A DNA stretch of 64,000 bases from Globodera rostochiensis (GCA_018350325.1 JAEVLN010000004.1:2232001-2296000); one strand, 5' to 3'; numbered from the stretch's first letter, positions 1-13,257 are shown. Notes: a model not told the origin generated them from the sequence alone. Program-made: numbers and translations.

Positions 1-561
1 AATTGCCGCCGCTAACACTGATAATTGAATTCGGCATTTTTGATCGCAAAAAAATGAATGTCTGTACAAAAAGAAAAATTACTAATTTTAAAATTGGAAC
101 TAGGCCCACTTTGACCAGAATGATTGAAAAAAATTGACAATCGACATAAACTACAAACAACAAATGCTCATTCAAAAACGGATACCGACAAACACTTTAT
201 AGCGGTTTATACGACAAGAAAAAAGGCTCAATAACATTTAAAATTAAAGGAACCCATTTATGTATTATAACAACAAAGCACAAAAACTGTGCGATCTTAT
301 CGCGATGACAATGTGGCCCGTTGCACCCGGGAGACACTCACTCAAAACAACTTTGGCCTATCTTACTTTTTGTCCGAAAACTTTAATCTGAATTCAAAAA
401 AATTCGCCAAGCAAGTCGGGTTTTTCGAGGGTGTCCCACAAACGGACAGCGGGTCCAAAGTGTATATTATTATGAACAGAGCATTATTTCTCAAAAAGGG
501 CGGGTGCCGTGTCATCCTCCCGCCCCCTCTTTCGTTGTGTTCGCGCGTGCCCTCTTTCCCA
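1..561. other. intergenic, AT-rich
   Basis: No coding exon is supported here. The stretch is AT-rich and precedes the 3' end of the Ral gene. Short ORFs that run into the Ral terminal exon are in other frames and show no family similarity. Confidence 0.6.
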
Positions 562-1782
<1,221 letters not shown>

Positions 1783-1854
1783 CTATTTTGGCTATCTTTA
1801 AACAATTCGGCCTTAAAAATGTTTTACTTTTTAAGCTGATTAGTGATTAATAAT

Positions 1855-2124
1855 TTAAAGAGCGCCAAATTGAATCGCCAAATTTAAATCTTGTTGGTGA
1901 GTGCTTCTTTTAATTTTTTTATTATTCGCCATTGTCCACATCCTCCGCTTACGCTGATCAAAAAGGTTTTTTGCGCGCCCTTTCTCCGCGTCCTCCTCCT
2001 CTTCAAGGCATACGCCACAACAGCAAATGGCGTGGCCGACCCATTTGAGAAACGTCCACAAGGCAATCAGTCGGACGCGCAACCAACACCAAATGCGGGA
2101 AAGGCATTCCTTTGCCTGGTCCAT
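1855..2124 (-). CDS. possible small basic protein, unknown
   Basis: A single open frame of 89 residues starts at an ATG and has a Trp/Cys-rich N-terminal half (CWLRVRLIALWTFLKW, then CCCGVC), an acidic EEEED run and a basic tail. The middle could form one membrane helix. A GTAAGC donor inside the frame means the C-terminus may be spliced differently. It lies just upstream of Ral on the same strand. I recognise no family, and a chance ORF is possible. Confidence 0.3.
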   Translation of the reverse strand: MDQAKECLSRIWCWLRVRLIALWTFLKWVGHAICCCGVCLEEEEDAEKGRAKNLFDQRKRRMWTMANNKKIKRSTHQQDLNLAIQFGAL

Positions 2125-5100
2125 TTTTTATAACGCGTGCCACCGGTGCAAAATGACTCAATGATCAGCAGTCACCCCATCAGCATGACCAACCCACAAC
2201 AGATCAGATCAGCGGCACAATTTCACAAAGTGTCTCAATGTGTGTGTGGGTGGGCTTGGTGGAGATTGGATATGTCGATTAATATCGAAGACGGACGAAA
2301 ATATAATGGCTAACAACAAGATGTGTGTGTGTGTGATCGGGGCTAACGAGAAGTGACCAACACCAGAAGAAGCACCAGCAGCAGCAGAAGTGAGACTCGA
2401 CTTCCTTCCACCACTCACTCTGGATTTTCGTCCACCGCTTCGCCAATGACGACGACGGCGAGGAAACCCGAGTACACTCGCTCTCTTACTCTCTCTCTCT
2501 CTCTCTCCACAAATGTGAACAACAACTGTTACTCTCACAAATCAGAGGCAAAGGTAAAAGTGAAAGGGGAAATGAAAATGCATTTGCAGACAAAAAAAAA
2601 AGCCGGTGGTCAGCAGATGCCTAAGTGCAGCCAGCGCTGTTAGAATGAAATCCAATAGGTAATGTTTTTAAAGAGCATTTGAAACTCTGATTTGTCCATC
2701 ACAATCTACCGGATTACAGAGGAAAATTCCATCTTAAAGAAATGGACCCTTCCTGGCACCACATCCAGATTGTGCTGTATTTGATTTAAATTCAACCAAA
2801 AAAGCATCAATTTTTCTCAAAATAATTTAACTTCTACAAGCAGAGGTCGGAGGAGTACTCAGAGAACAATGGTTTTCTCTATCAAACAGATTAAACACAA
2901 ATGGACAGTTTCGCAAAAACGGAAAAGTCATTTTCACAAGCCAACCCGCGCTGACAGCCATTACGGTCACAGCAAAAATGAATGAATGTTTTTGTGCATG
3001 GATCAAAATTTCCATCGCCCCCCCCCCTCGCCTCCCCCGAATCTCTTTTCCAAGCGAAAGAGGATTATTGAAAACGATGGGAATGGAATAATGGGCAGAA
3101 TCTCCTGGGGCAGGGGAGAGAATTCACAATGTTTCCACCCCAAACATCCAGAGAGCGGAGAATCGCATTTTATTGGTGATGGCATTGGCCTGCTGTTGTG
3201 ACAAACCCGAGGTCTCCCCCCCCCTTTCCCTTTCCGGGAAATCAAAATGACTCATGCATTTTTTATCACATTCATCACGAGAAAGCGAGACTGTTGACGG
3301 AGTCGATAGAAATTAAGAAAAAGATATAGCAAATATAAATGAAGCACAAAAATTCGAATGAATGGCACCGATTATGGAGGAACATTTTAAGTTCGTTCGA
3401 AGAAAAGGGAAATCAATTATTGGGCACTTATTGAAAAAGGATTTGGCAATGGCACACGACAAACATACAGAGGAATGCATGGTTGGACACACCCAACCAC
3501 TCCCCCCACCCACACTCGCCATCACATCGATGACGAAAAATTGTGCATGCTCGAGAGTCTACTAAATAAAGGAATGACCACTACCACCACCATTCCATCA
3601 ACAGCCCATCAATCTAATCCAAATTCTCGGCGACAGACTCCCCCCCCCCCAACCCCATTACCGGTCAACAAAGCAAAAAAGTGGTGAATACGAAGAAAAC
3701 ACAGTGCATGGGGAAGAGAGAGAGACGAAGATGGGAAGAAAAGGTGAGCGAGTGGGTGCGTTGAATGTGTATAATGGACACACACAGACAGCATTTTCCA
3801 CACTCAAACCGTCGCCCCCGGGGGGAGTGAGTGGAAGAGAGTGCGGATGTGCAAGGGAATGGAATACGAAGTAAAACAGCGCAAATCCTCGCGCTGATGT
3901 TTCCCCTCTTCATTCTCTGAGGAGAATATGGAACAAAAAATAGCAAAACAAACAAAAAAAAAAAAAGGGGGGGGGAGGGGATAAGACAACACACGCGTAA
4001 ATGAGGAAGGAATGAATGGGATTATGCACCCACCCGCACGGCGGAATGCGCAACCTCCAACCCGCGCACCAACCCATCCCCCCCAACCCCAACCATCCGC
4101 CTAAAGTACACACACACAATGAATTCCGATCCCGAACTATTGCTTCGTTATGCAATAACAGAACGCAAATATTAATGCAAGCAGCTAACGTTGCAATTTT
4201 TGAACAACCAATATCTCGAGGACCGACCGCAAAGGCGACACACAGCAATAGAAACTCAGAACATTTTTATTTTTATGCTTTTCAACAGCTGACAAAGCAG
4301 AATCTCTCAATCCAAAGCGCTAATCGAAGGGAATTGTTTGAGGCCGCAGCCAAAAATTATTCTCTAATTCGGTTCAAAGCCAACTCGTTCAGCGAGTAAT
4401 TGATGGCTTAAATTCCAAAAAAAAACTAACCAATTCTTCAACAGTTCGCTTGAAGCCTCTCTTTCCCTCGCTGGTAGAGCAGAAATTGGCACACGTCAAT
4501 CGAACAGTTTGGGCAGTGTTAATCCTTCTCTTCCTTTTTTGTTGACGTCTCCTCTTCTTTCAACAAAGCCAGTTCCTAAATTAAACCCAACCTTTTATAT
4601 GAAATTTTTGTGTTTTTCGGAACATTTTCGAGTCGGAAAATTCGATTTATACTTTAGGTAATCCCTGTTCTCTGGCAAAATTGTGTTAAAAAGGTAACAA
4701 ACTTCAAAAACTTGCGAAAGAAAAAGGAGCACCGAATTTTCGGCTTCTCCCTATAATGAGGCAATTATTAGCACCAACAAATTTGGGTGACGACGCGACT
4801 GTGAACGTGTGTCAAGTTCACAATATATCGATTGGATTGGTTGTTGGCCCAGCTGCTGCGTATTCTGTAGAAAATGGAGGAAGGGAATGAATCTGTGGGA
4901 ATGGAAAGGAAAATATTAATCAAATTGAAATGGATGCATGGGTTTGAGGATGAGCGAGCAATGGAAACGGAAATGAATGAAGCCAATTCCTAACCGGAAC
5001 ACGTCAACAGAAGACGCACAAAAAGTTGTCAGCACGGGCGCGGAGTTTAAAATAAAGAAAAACATAAATGGCCCGGCCCATTCCGGGAAACAACCGGGAA

Positions 5101-6092
5101 CTTGAATCCGCATTGTGAGCAAAGCACGAAAATCCCATTTTTTTTCTTCTTTTTTTTGGTCGAATAAACAAATTTTACGAATAAAAATTTCCTAGTTACG
5201 CATTAAAATTGTGAATAAGCTGGAATAATGCACAGTGAAATGAATGATAGGATGGAAATGCTCTGTCTGTCGGTCAGTCAGCGAATCGGAAATAATACAT
5301 ATGTTCATGAAAAAATGAGATAAGGGCGAGTCTCGGGCCGAGAATCCGGTTAAAGCCCAATTTAATCGCACCATCCCGGAACTGGATGGAACATTTTTTC
5401 TGAAAGAAATCATCAAAAATTGAACGAAAAGCCTTTTGTAGCCATTTTGGGATCGTTTCAAAGTTTTGAGTGAGATCGGCTGGTTAGGCCACTGAAGAAC
5501 ATTTAAAAAAATTACTGCTTGCTGCTTTTGCCGCAATTTCATTTGCGGGGGAGGCAATTTTTGGAAATTTTCTTTTTTTTGATTGAAAAAATAAATGTGG
5601 CAAAATGTTATTAAATTCAAATCAAAATCAAAAACTGGGACCAAGACACGGGACGGGACCGAATCCCGGTCTCGACCCGCCGGCCATTGGAACGCAGAAA
5701 CAAAATTTGGAGTTAGGCAAAATAGAAAAATTTGATTTTTAATCGACTGAAACTGTTGTTGTATTTGCCCAAAAAAAATTTCCAAATGTTGAAGGGGCGA
5801 TGAGAATGAGCGGCGTGCACACATTTCGTTAACTGGATTCGTTCAACACAAACGAAAGTTTTTGTGTGAATGAATCACCCGAGTGGCATCATCCCTTCCC
5901 CTCCCCTCCCCCCTACCTCATCTGTTACTTTCAACGTTTGCTTTATTGATCCTATCTACAAAAATATTTCACAGTATGAAATACAACCGGCCCTTTATGC
6001 TTAATTAACCCAAGACAAGGAATAGTGACGACAATAAATACGTTACGTTGACAATTAAAAACAAAAGTGTGAAGGTTTTCCATAAAATCTAA
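2125..6092. other. 4 kb intergenic region without supported genes
   Basis: The stretch contains low-complexity runs: a CT microsatellite near 2483-2512, C tracts near 3018, 3218 and 3643, and an A10G11 run near 3960. Long ORFs occur (for example 5192-5824 minus) but are AT-rich with no family signal. Purine/pyrimidine-rich DNA with scattered tracts could include promoter DNA, but I see no definable element. Two short coding-like stretches near 4440-4570 on the minus strand could not be joined. Confidence 0.5.
2483..2512. repeat. CT microsatellite
   Basis: An interrupted run of CT dinucleotides is directly visible. It lies in intergenic DNA and its strand-reverse is a GAGA-type run. No functional claim is made. 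Confidence 0.8.
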
Positions 6093-8737
6093 TCACATAA
6101 TCTCATACTTTTCTGGAAATAAATTTTTTTCATCAGTGAACTCCACTTCGCCACCTTGCATTGTCTCAACACTTTCGACCTAAAACCAAAATGTCCAACA
6201 AATCGCAAATAACAAACCAAGCCAAACAAAAGGCATAATTTCAAAAACTGACCATGATTTTGGAAAAGCTATCCGTGGAGCTGAAATTGACTTGGACCGG
6301 GAAAAAGTGATCCGCATTTCCGTTGGCGGTTGTGAATTCCAAAGTGCCCGTTTTGGAGCTCCGATCGACTAGCGGAATGGTCCACAAAAGCTGGCCTTTG
6401 GATTTGAGGTACTCGTACGATCCTTCACATTCGGAGATGACGGGCGCGGTTGCGGGGCTTAAATAATGTACGTAAATGGATCGTTTGATCGGCAATTTCA
6501 AAAAAAAGAGAGACGCACGGCAATGGGACGACAATTTGCACGTTTTTTAGTTGCATGTCCTCGCGCTGCAAAGTGTATTCGATGTTCACAGTCACTCCGT
6601 CCGGCGATTCATTTGGCCAACAATTCACTGCAAAAGAATTTTGAGACTTTCAAATACAGCCAAATGACTATATAAAGTAACATTAAGATGTTCAATGACT
6701 GATTTGTAAGCTTACGCGTCAGTGGCAGTGAGTCTTCGTCGGCTAATTTGATGGACCACTTCAGCACACCAACATCAACACTGACCGGGTACGGTTTTTG
6801 CTCGGATTTGAGTCGGAGCAACGACTTGGATTGCCATGCCGATTTGTCCAGATTTGGATGGACCGAAAATTAAAAAAAAAAATTTTTAGAAAAAATAGTA
6901 CCCCCTAAATTATTTTACTTGAATTTGCACTCCCTTATTGTCCTGAGAATCACTGTCGCGACAGCCGGGCACTTGTTTGATGTTGTTCAACACTCGAATG
7001 GCAACAGCGTTAAACTTCGGGTCCGAAACGCAGAGGGAAATGGAGCCTTGGACCTGAAATGCATAAATTGAATGTGTAAATAATACACAATATAATATAA
7101 TCAATGAATCCACACAAACTTTTGCCGAATCCGACGAGTACAGTCCCCCGCCACGACTTAACACGGTATTTATCTTCTCAACACATTTGAAGTGGACCGC
7201 GCCGGCCTTTACGTCCGTGTCCGAGACAGCGCTGTCGGCACCTTAAACAGTTACAAAATGTACAAAAACAGAAATTAACAAACATCCGGTTTTGTGATCG
7301 CCAATTTAAATCTTAAAAAAGACACGAAAAGTGCACCAACCATGCAAAAACGTTTTCCATATGCTTATTCTCTTGATATGATAAAATTCTGTCCAAAAAC
7401 ATACGAATTCAAAAAAACATAAGCATATTTTTATCTTCAAACCATAAAAATATAATTAATACCAGAAAAAATCACTTACCGGCCAACGGCTTACTAACAT
7501 TGGACGATTCCTGAAAAAGTTTTATCGAAATGTTTATAAACAGGAAAAAGAATATTCATTAAATGCCAACTTTGTCCAGCACTTTTTCGCCCTCGTTCCG
7601 CAATTGTTGAAAGAAAGCGTCCTCGTTAGCCGACTTGGCGCCCAATTTCAGTGCCTTTCCACCGCCCGCCAATGGCACCGCCGATTTTTTGGTGCCCAAA
7701 GCACTCGCAAATAAAGAAGAAGCCCCGGCAGGTGCCAAGCAACAGCGAAGACGCAGCAGCGCCTGGAGAGTCTTTGACCGCCGAAATGAGCTCCGTGCGA
7801 GCTTGGGCCGAGCTGATACCGGTCGCAGACCCTTCAAACAAAAAGCATTACGTACAGGGCTCGCGATTCAGTTTTCATCATGATTTAACTATTTATTGCT
7901 GTTGAACCTCTCCATGTTCAACTACTATATAAGGCGTACTCACCCGCAATGCCCCCCTTCAAATGCTTCTTCAGTTTTTCTTGCCGTTTTATCTCCTTTT
8001 CTTTCTCTTTCATCAGCGAATGAGCAGCACGTTGTTGGGCCTAATGGGAATATTTTTAAGCGGAATTACTAAAATATTCTAACGATTTGAATTTGGTTGA
8101 ACACACGCTCCTCATGCGAATCCATTTCGGTGAATGTGCGTATCTGCGCCAAGTTAACGTTTTCGCGGTACCCGAGCACGACAATTTCGTCAAAAGCAAA
8201 GATCAAATCGAATGCTTTGTCGGTGATTTCGGACTCTTCGTTGCAACGACAGTACTCGGGAATCTAAAAGCACTTTTTGCCCAATTGTTTTTAAGCATAA
8301 GCATACCACGCGACTAAACAAACGAAGGGTCTCCAGGTCCTCCAAAATATTCGATGCTTTCGTGGTGATCAGCACCTGAATTTCATGTCTAATGAACAAG
8401 TAAAATGTTGAATCATACAATGTAAATGTTGTCCATCGGTTGGTAAACATACCGCACAGAGTTCGTCTCAACAAAAGTGTGTTGGCGTTGACCTAAACGC
8501 AATTTGTACAAATAATTCCCCAATAAATCGTATCCAAATCCCTTTCAGACTTTTGTCAGAAGTGATGAGCTTGGGAAATGCGTTCAAAAGCCCCTCCAGT
8601 CGTGCCCTGGTCATATCCGCCACATATTGACGCGTCACAAGCGCTATTTTTGGAATATTTTAAATAAAAAAGAGATTAATGAAAAAAAAGCAACCTTTGC
8701 CCGACTTTGTGAAAACGGACGCTGCAATTAAAACCAT
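6093..8737 (-). CDS. copd-1: coatomer subunit delta (delta-COP)
   Basis: Fourteen or fifteen exons run from MVLIAASVFTKSGK (8695-8737) to the terminal KYEIM (6093-6179). The N-terminal longin-like block includes HTFVETNSVRYVYQP and SNILEDLETLRLFSR. The middle is charged, and the C-terminal mu-homology domain includes SVDVGVLKW, NCWPNESPDG and HFFPVQVNF. All are hallmarks of delta-COP, the COPI subunit used in Golgi-to-ER retrograde transport. Exons: 8551-8643, 8419-8492, 8307-8375, 8084-8263, 7944-8040, 7571-7831, 7480-7510, 7120-7241, 6919-7053, 6716-6863, 6519-6627, 6253-6457, plus the two ends. Two oddities: exon 7571-7831 stays in frame only by removing 40 bases (7704-7743, GT...AG), and exon 6716-6863 is preceded by TTTTCG instead of an AG acceptor. 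Either may be an assembly indel. Confidence 0.95.
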
Positions 8738-9189
8738 TATGTGTTCAGAGCAGTTGTTTATAATAACAACAAGTAAATGGCTAAAGTAACAGTTAAAATA
8801 GAGCATGGATGGGATTTTCAGGAATCTCACAACCAAAACTAGAGATCGAAAAACGACAAAACAAATATTGTACAAAAGTTTTTGTCAATTTTTTGGGGTG
8901 GCTTTTGGAGGTTGGCTCCAATTCAACCAGACGAATACGTGGCAGGTTAAAACCACTAAATGTAGCTCAAAAGCGAACAAAATCCCTATGAACAATTTGT
9001 AGAAAAATCAAATTTTATTTTTTTTAGTAACATTATGCCAAAATTCAAAAATTGTTAATTTTTTTTTGAAATTTCAATTCATTTTCCAAAACACAACAAA
9101 AAATCGACTCTACAAAGCTCCTAAAAAACCACAAAAAGATGCTAAAGCATCAAATATCGCAGCCCTGCGAGGAGCAATGGACGGAGTGG
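8738..9189. other. intergenic upstream of delta-COP
   Basis: AT-rich promoter-proximal DNA of delta-COP up to the transposon edge. Short ORFs here have no coding signal. The last eight bases, 9182-9189, are the left copy of the target-site duplication of the neighbouring element. Confidence 0.5.
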
Positions 9190-10292
9190 CAGGGGTGCTC
9201 GTAATTACGAGTTACGAATTACGAATTACTTACTTTTACGGCGTTTTGGCTGTTAAGAATTACGGATTACTTATTACGAATTTTTTTGCCTTTTACGAAT
9301 TACGGATTACTTTTTACGAATTTTTTTGCCTTTTACGAATTACGGATTACTTATTACGAATTTTGCAAAAAATTCGTAATTTTTTCGTAATTTTCTGTTT
9401 TTTGGGGCGGAGGGAGGGTCGGCGGTGCCGATAGGCGCCGCCGAGAAAATTTTGAATTTTGACTCAATTTGTTAACAGATTTAACGGTATTTGTCAAGAA
9501 AATTGGGGTCCCACCCAACTCATCCATGTCCAACTCATCCATGGAGCAAACTTGCTTCAACCTTAACCGATTTAGAAAGTATAACGCCATTCGATAGATC
9601 TCGAAAAGTTGAAGCTAACATCAAGTTAAAGCTTTGCGAATTGTCTAATTGCAAACTTGATGTTAGCTTCAACTCTTCGAGATCTATCGAATGGCGTTAA
9701 TACTAAGGTTGAAGCAAGTTATGCTCAAGGAGTTGGACATGGATGAGTTGGGTTTACCCCAGAAAATTGGTCAGGATTTTTTAAATTTACAAAACAAAGG
9801 GTTCCGCTATGGTTTCTTTAACATTTCGGGGGTGTGGCCAGGGTGGCCATAGTCCTTATGTACCAGGTTTTCCTGATTTTTCAAAAATTTGGAAAAATTC
9901 CCAAAATATAAGAAATATTGGCCAAATTTCACACCGCCGACCCCTCCCATCTGACTGCCGGATTGATGGTTACCGACCTGAGAACGAAATTGTTGCCCGA
10001 AAATCTTAGAAGCTCCTCTTTTGGCACCACAATATCCTACTTTATAATTTTGATTATGATATGAAGTAAATTTTGAGATTCGATGTATTAAAAAAAATTT
10101 GAAAATTACGAGTTACGAATTACGAATTACTTACTTTTTACGGCGTTTTGGCTGTTACGAATTACGGATTACTTTTTACGAATTTTTTTTGCCTTTTACG
10201 AATTACGGATTACTTTTTACGAATTTTTTTTGCCTTTTACTAATTACGGATTACTTATTACGAATTTTTTTTGATGGTTACGAGCACCCCTG
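9190..10292. mobile_element. hAT-like non-autonomous transposon, 1103 bp
   Basis: The element starts CAGGGGTGCTCGTAA and ends with its exact reverse complement TTACGAGCACCCCTG, giving 15-bp terminal inverted repeats. It is flanked by the perfect 8-bp direct repeat CGGAGTGG at 9182-9189 and 10293-10300. An 8-bp duplication and a CAGGG terminus are the signature of the hAT superfamily. Both subterminal regions (9199-9398 and 10106-10275) carry tandem ATTACGAATTACGGATTACTT-type motifs in the same orientation, including a shared block ending GGCGTTTTGGCTGTTA. No transposase frame is present, so it must move in trans. The perfect duplication suggests a recent insertion. A long palindrome sits inside it (9501-9770). 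Confidence 0.88.
9501..9770. repeat. long imperfect palindrome nested in the hAT-like element
   Basis: The left arm runs from about 9501 to 9629, and the right arm from about 9652 to 9770 is its reverse complement with scattered mismatches. For example, CCAACTCATCCATGTCC on the left matches GGACATGGATGAGTTGG on the right, and GCCATTCGATAGATCTCGA matches on both sides. The loop is only about 25 bases. It may be a foldback MITE inserted into the host element, or an internal hairpin of that element. Confidence 0.8.
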
Positions 10293-10526
10293 CGGAGTGG
10301 GGGGGGGGGAATCGAATTATACAAAACCGCTTTTTCCTCTATTTTTGTGGGACCATTACCTAACTGTATAAATAAACATCAATCCGTGATTTTGTTATTT
10401 ATCGTTCATCAGACAATTTCAGGGGATAACAGACAACAAACAATTAGTTACAGGGAGAATATACATATATGGTGAGAGGAACAGAGCATAGTCATGAAAT
10501 CTCTTCGTCTTTGCCTCTCCCATCAA

Positions 10527-11092
10527 TCACTTCGCGTACTTCTGAGTCCACTCGCGCGCCGTGGCATCGAATTTGTGACGGTTCGTTCGGTACACGCGCC
10601 CAACCTCCGTGTTCATCGGGTTGGTGGCGTTCGGGTCGCAGAGAAACGCACAGATGGAGATCAACACTGAAAAATGGAGTTGTTAGAAGTTGAATATTCA
10701 AGTTGTTCACGCCATTAAACCCACCTTTCGAGACAGTCAGTGCCGGAGCCCATTTGTCCTTCAGAATGTCGAGACAAATGGCCCCATTATTGCTGACGTT
10801 TGGGTGGTAGACGCGCGTCGTGAACGTACAATGTGGCGGTCTGAACGGATATTCCTTCGGAAATTCGATTCGCAGCTTGAAGGTGCCGCCTTCGTAGGGC
10901 GAGTCGGGCGGGCCCTGAATGGAGGCGTTCCAGATGAGCAAATTGCTGTTGTCCACCGGACCGGCAGTGTACGTCGCGACCGGCTCGCGTTCCAGATCCT
11001 TGAGCTCCTGCAAAACAATAAAAATGCATTAAATAATAATGTTTTGCATTATATTTTAATAACACCTGTTTTATGCGATTCATGGCGGCCAT
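10527..11092 (-). CDS. ubiquitin-conjugating enzyme E2 (Ubc4/5 type)
   Basis: Three exons (11066-11092, 10725-11007, 10527-10666) give 149 residues, the normal size of a class I E2. The catalytic region HPNVSNNGAICLDIL holds the active-site Cys with its HPN motif. The ends NRIKQELKDLEREP and AREWTQKYAK place it with UBE2D/UBE2E-like enzymes that pass ubiquitin to RING ligases. It is more divergent from UBE2D than a let-70 orthologue should be (for example PEYP changed to KEYPFRPPHCTF), so it is likely a second member of this group. It lies head-to-head with CDK1 across 464 bp. A second in-frame ATG at residue 4 could be the true start. Confidence 0.92.
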
Positions 11093-11556
11093 CGTGAATA
11101 GAAGTTCAGTGAATGACGCGATACAAATGTCGTTATATACAATAGGCGATGCGATTATCGACGCTAAAATGACGAGAACGGCTCCAAATTGTCAATTGAT
11201 GAAAAATAATACAAAAAATATTGGTTCTGCATGAAAAATCATATATAGGCATTTATATGTCTGCTAAAAAATTTGCTTATATATTGAAACGAATACATGA
11301 AAGCGCTTTTTATAATTTAAAATTTGACACTAAAAACGCATAAAAATGCCATCGCTAAACAAATTTTACTTTTTTAATTGTTGAATAAATGATTGGTAGG
11401 TCAATTCAATTGGTTCGAAATTGGCCAAAAAAAGGCCACATAAAACAATTCTCCAATTATAATAGTGAGAAAGTCAATAAGTTGTAAATATGCTTATATC
11501 TTCGACTATTTGTTTTCTTAAGCATTTTGTTTTAATTACTTATTTTTCATAGACAA
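11093..11556. promoter_or_regulatory. divergent promoter region between E2 and CDK1
   Basis: These 464 bp separate two genes transcribed away from each other, so both promoters or outrons must lie here. The DNA is AT-rich. A TTTTTCATAG acceptor ends five bases before the CDK1 ATG and is a likely trans-splice site. No TATA box or named motif stands out. Confidence 0.5.
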
Positions 11557-12936
11557 ATGCCATCGCAGAACAAAGGCCGGACGTTGGAAGACTTTGTTAA
11601 AATCGACAAAATCGGCGAAGGTTGGCCATGGGACTGACTGATCAGAAGGTTAAAAATTAATGTCCGGTTCAGGCACTTATGGCATCGTGTACAAGGGGCA
11701 GGAGAAGAAGACGGGCCGATTTGTGGCGATGAAGAAGATCCGGCTGGAGAACGAGGACGAGGGCGTCCCCCCGACGGCCATCCGCGAGATTTCCATGCTG
11801 CTCGAGCTGCGCCATCCGAACATTGTCTGCTTGGAGGACGTGATCATGCAGGAGAACCGTCTGTACCTCATCTTCGAGTTCTGTCAAATGGACCTGAAGC
11901 GCTTCCTGGACAACATGTGCGACTCGGGCGGCATGGAAGTGCAAATGCTGAAGAGCTTTCTCTTCCAGGCGAGTGATCCCCCTCAGACGTTGTGATGCGA
12001 GGCACTCAAAAATCGTTTTTTGATCATTCTGATCAAATTCTTCAGATTTGCCAGGCCATGTGCTTTTGTCATCAACGCCGCGTTTTGCACAGAGACTTGA
12101 AGCCACAGGTCGTTGATTTATTTATCTCAATAAATATTTTACCCTTGCAGAATTTGCTCGTCGACCCGGAAGGGCAGGTGATCAAATTGGCAGACTTTGG
12201 CTTGGCGCGCGCCGTCGGAATTCCAATTCGCGCCTACACACACGAGGCGTGTTTTGTCATTTACTGAACTGCTTGCTTTTGTTGAAAATAATGGCCACGA
12301 CCTTTGCTCCAACCGGTTCATTCAATTCCAACAACTTCAGGTCGTCACACTTTGGTACCGCGCGCCCGAAGTGCTGCTGGGGGCTGCCCGCTATTCAACC
12401 GGCATCGACATTTGGAGCATCGGCTGCATTTTTGCCGAAATGTCGCGCAAAAAGCCTCTCTTCCAAGGCGACTCCGAAATCGACCAGCTCTTCCGCATTT
12501 TCCGGTCACTCTCTGGTGGCTGAGCTTCATTCACTTTCAGTTTTTGTTTTAGGATTTTGGCAACGCCAAACGAATCAATTTGGGAGGGCGTCACCCAATT
12601 GCCCGACTACAAGCCGACCTTCCCCAAATGGAGCGGAAACCATTTGAACGCCAAAATGCGCCCATCGACGCTCGACGAATTGGGCCTTCAGTTGCTTTTG
12701 GTCAGTTTAAAGTTTGACGTTAAAATTGACATTTGCCAATTTCTAAAGAAAATGTTCGCCTATAACCCCGTCGACAGAATCTCCGCCAAGGACATCCTCA
12801 AACACGCCTATTTCAATGTTTGTCGTCCGGAATTGGAATTGTATTTTCTGGATTTCCAATTAAGGACTTGAAAAAGCAGAAATTGCCGGCCGGCGACTAC
12901 GAGGGCACTCTCGTGTTGCCCGCCGAGGGCAGCTGA
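11557..12936 (+). CDS. cdk-1: cyclin-dependent kinase 1
   Basis: Eight exons (11557-11620, 11673-11968, 12046-12108, 12151-12246, 12341-12504, 12553-12700, 12749-12817, 12865-12936) join to 323 residues. Visible: the glycine loop GEGTYG with the inhibitory Thr-Tyr pair, [24 protein letters not shown] in place of canonical PSTAIREI, HRDLKPQN, DFGLARA, the activation segment [14 protein letters not shown], and [16 protein letters not shown] and [16 protein letters not shown] group it with CDK1, the mitotic and meiotic kinase, rather than CDK2 or CDK5. Introns 2 and 4 use GC donors (GCGAGT and GCGTGT); GT alternatives shift the frame. The Ser-to-Pro change in the cyclin-binding helix signature is seen directly. 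Confidence 0.95.
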
Positions 12937-13257
12937 AAGTGTTCAAGAAGTTATTCCGGGGGGAGTTCTAAGTCGCAGCAGCATAAAATGTCGCTTTTAA
13001 TTTTACCCATTTATGTTTTTGTGTTCTGAAAGTGTGACCAGTTTTACCATAATTACCATAAATGTCTTCCTTCTCTGTGGCTGCGTATGTTCCGAATTTT
13101 GGTTCCGTATTTGAATTGCAAAGTGGACAGGGGAGGGGGGAAAGCTAACGCTACAGTGTCTATCTAGCTAATCCAAAGTTTGTTCTATCATTTAAAAGTG
13201 AAATTGAGCAAACAATGGTAGGTTCAACGGAATAACAAAACAAACAAATCATTTTGA
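12937..13257. other. convergent 3' region between CDK1 and Tim10
   Basis: This is the 3' flank of two genes that converge. It is AT-rich with a short G tract near 13130-13140. No coding exon is seen. Confidence 0.5.

Noticed and set aside
5192..5824. 210-residue minus-strand ORF
   Set aside because: AT-rich, no family signal, no splice context, and composition identical to surrounding intergenic DNA; a chance ORF.
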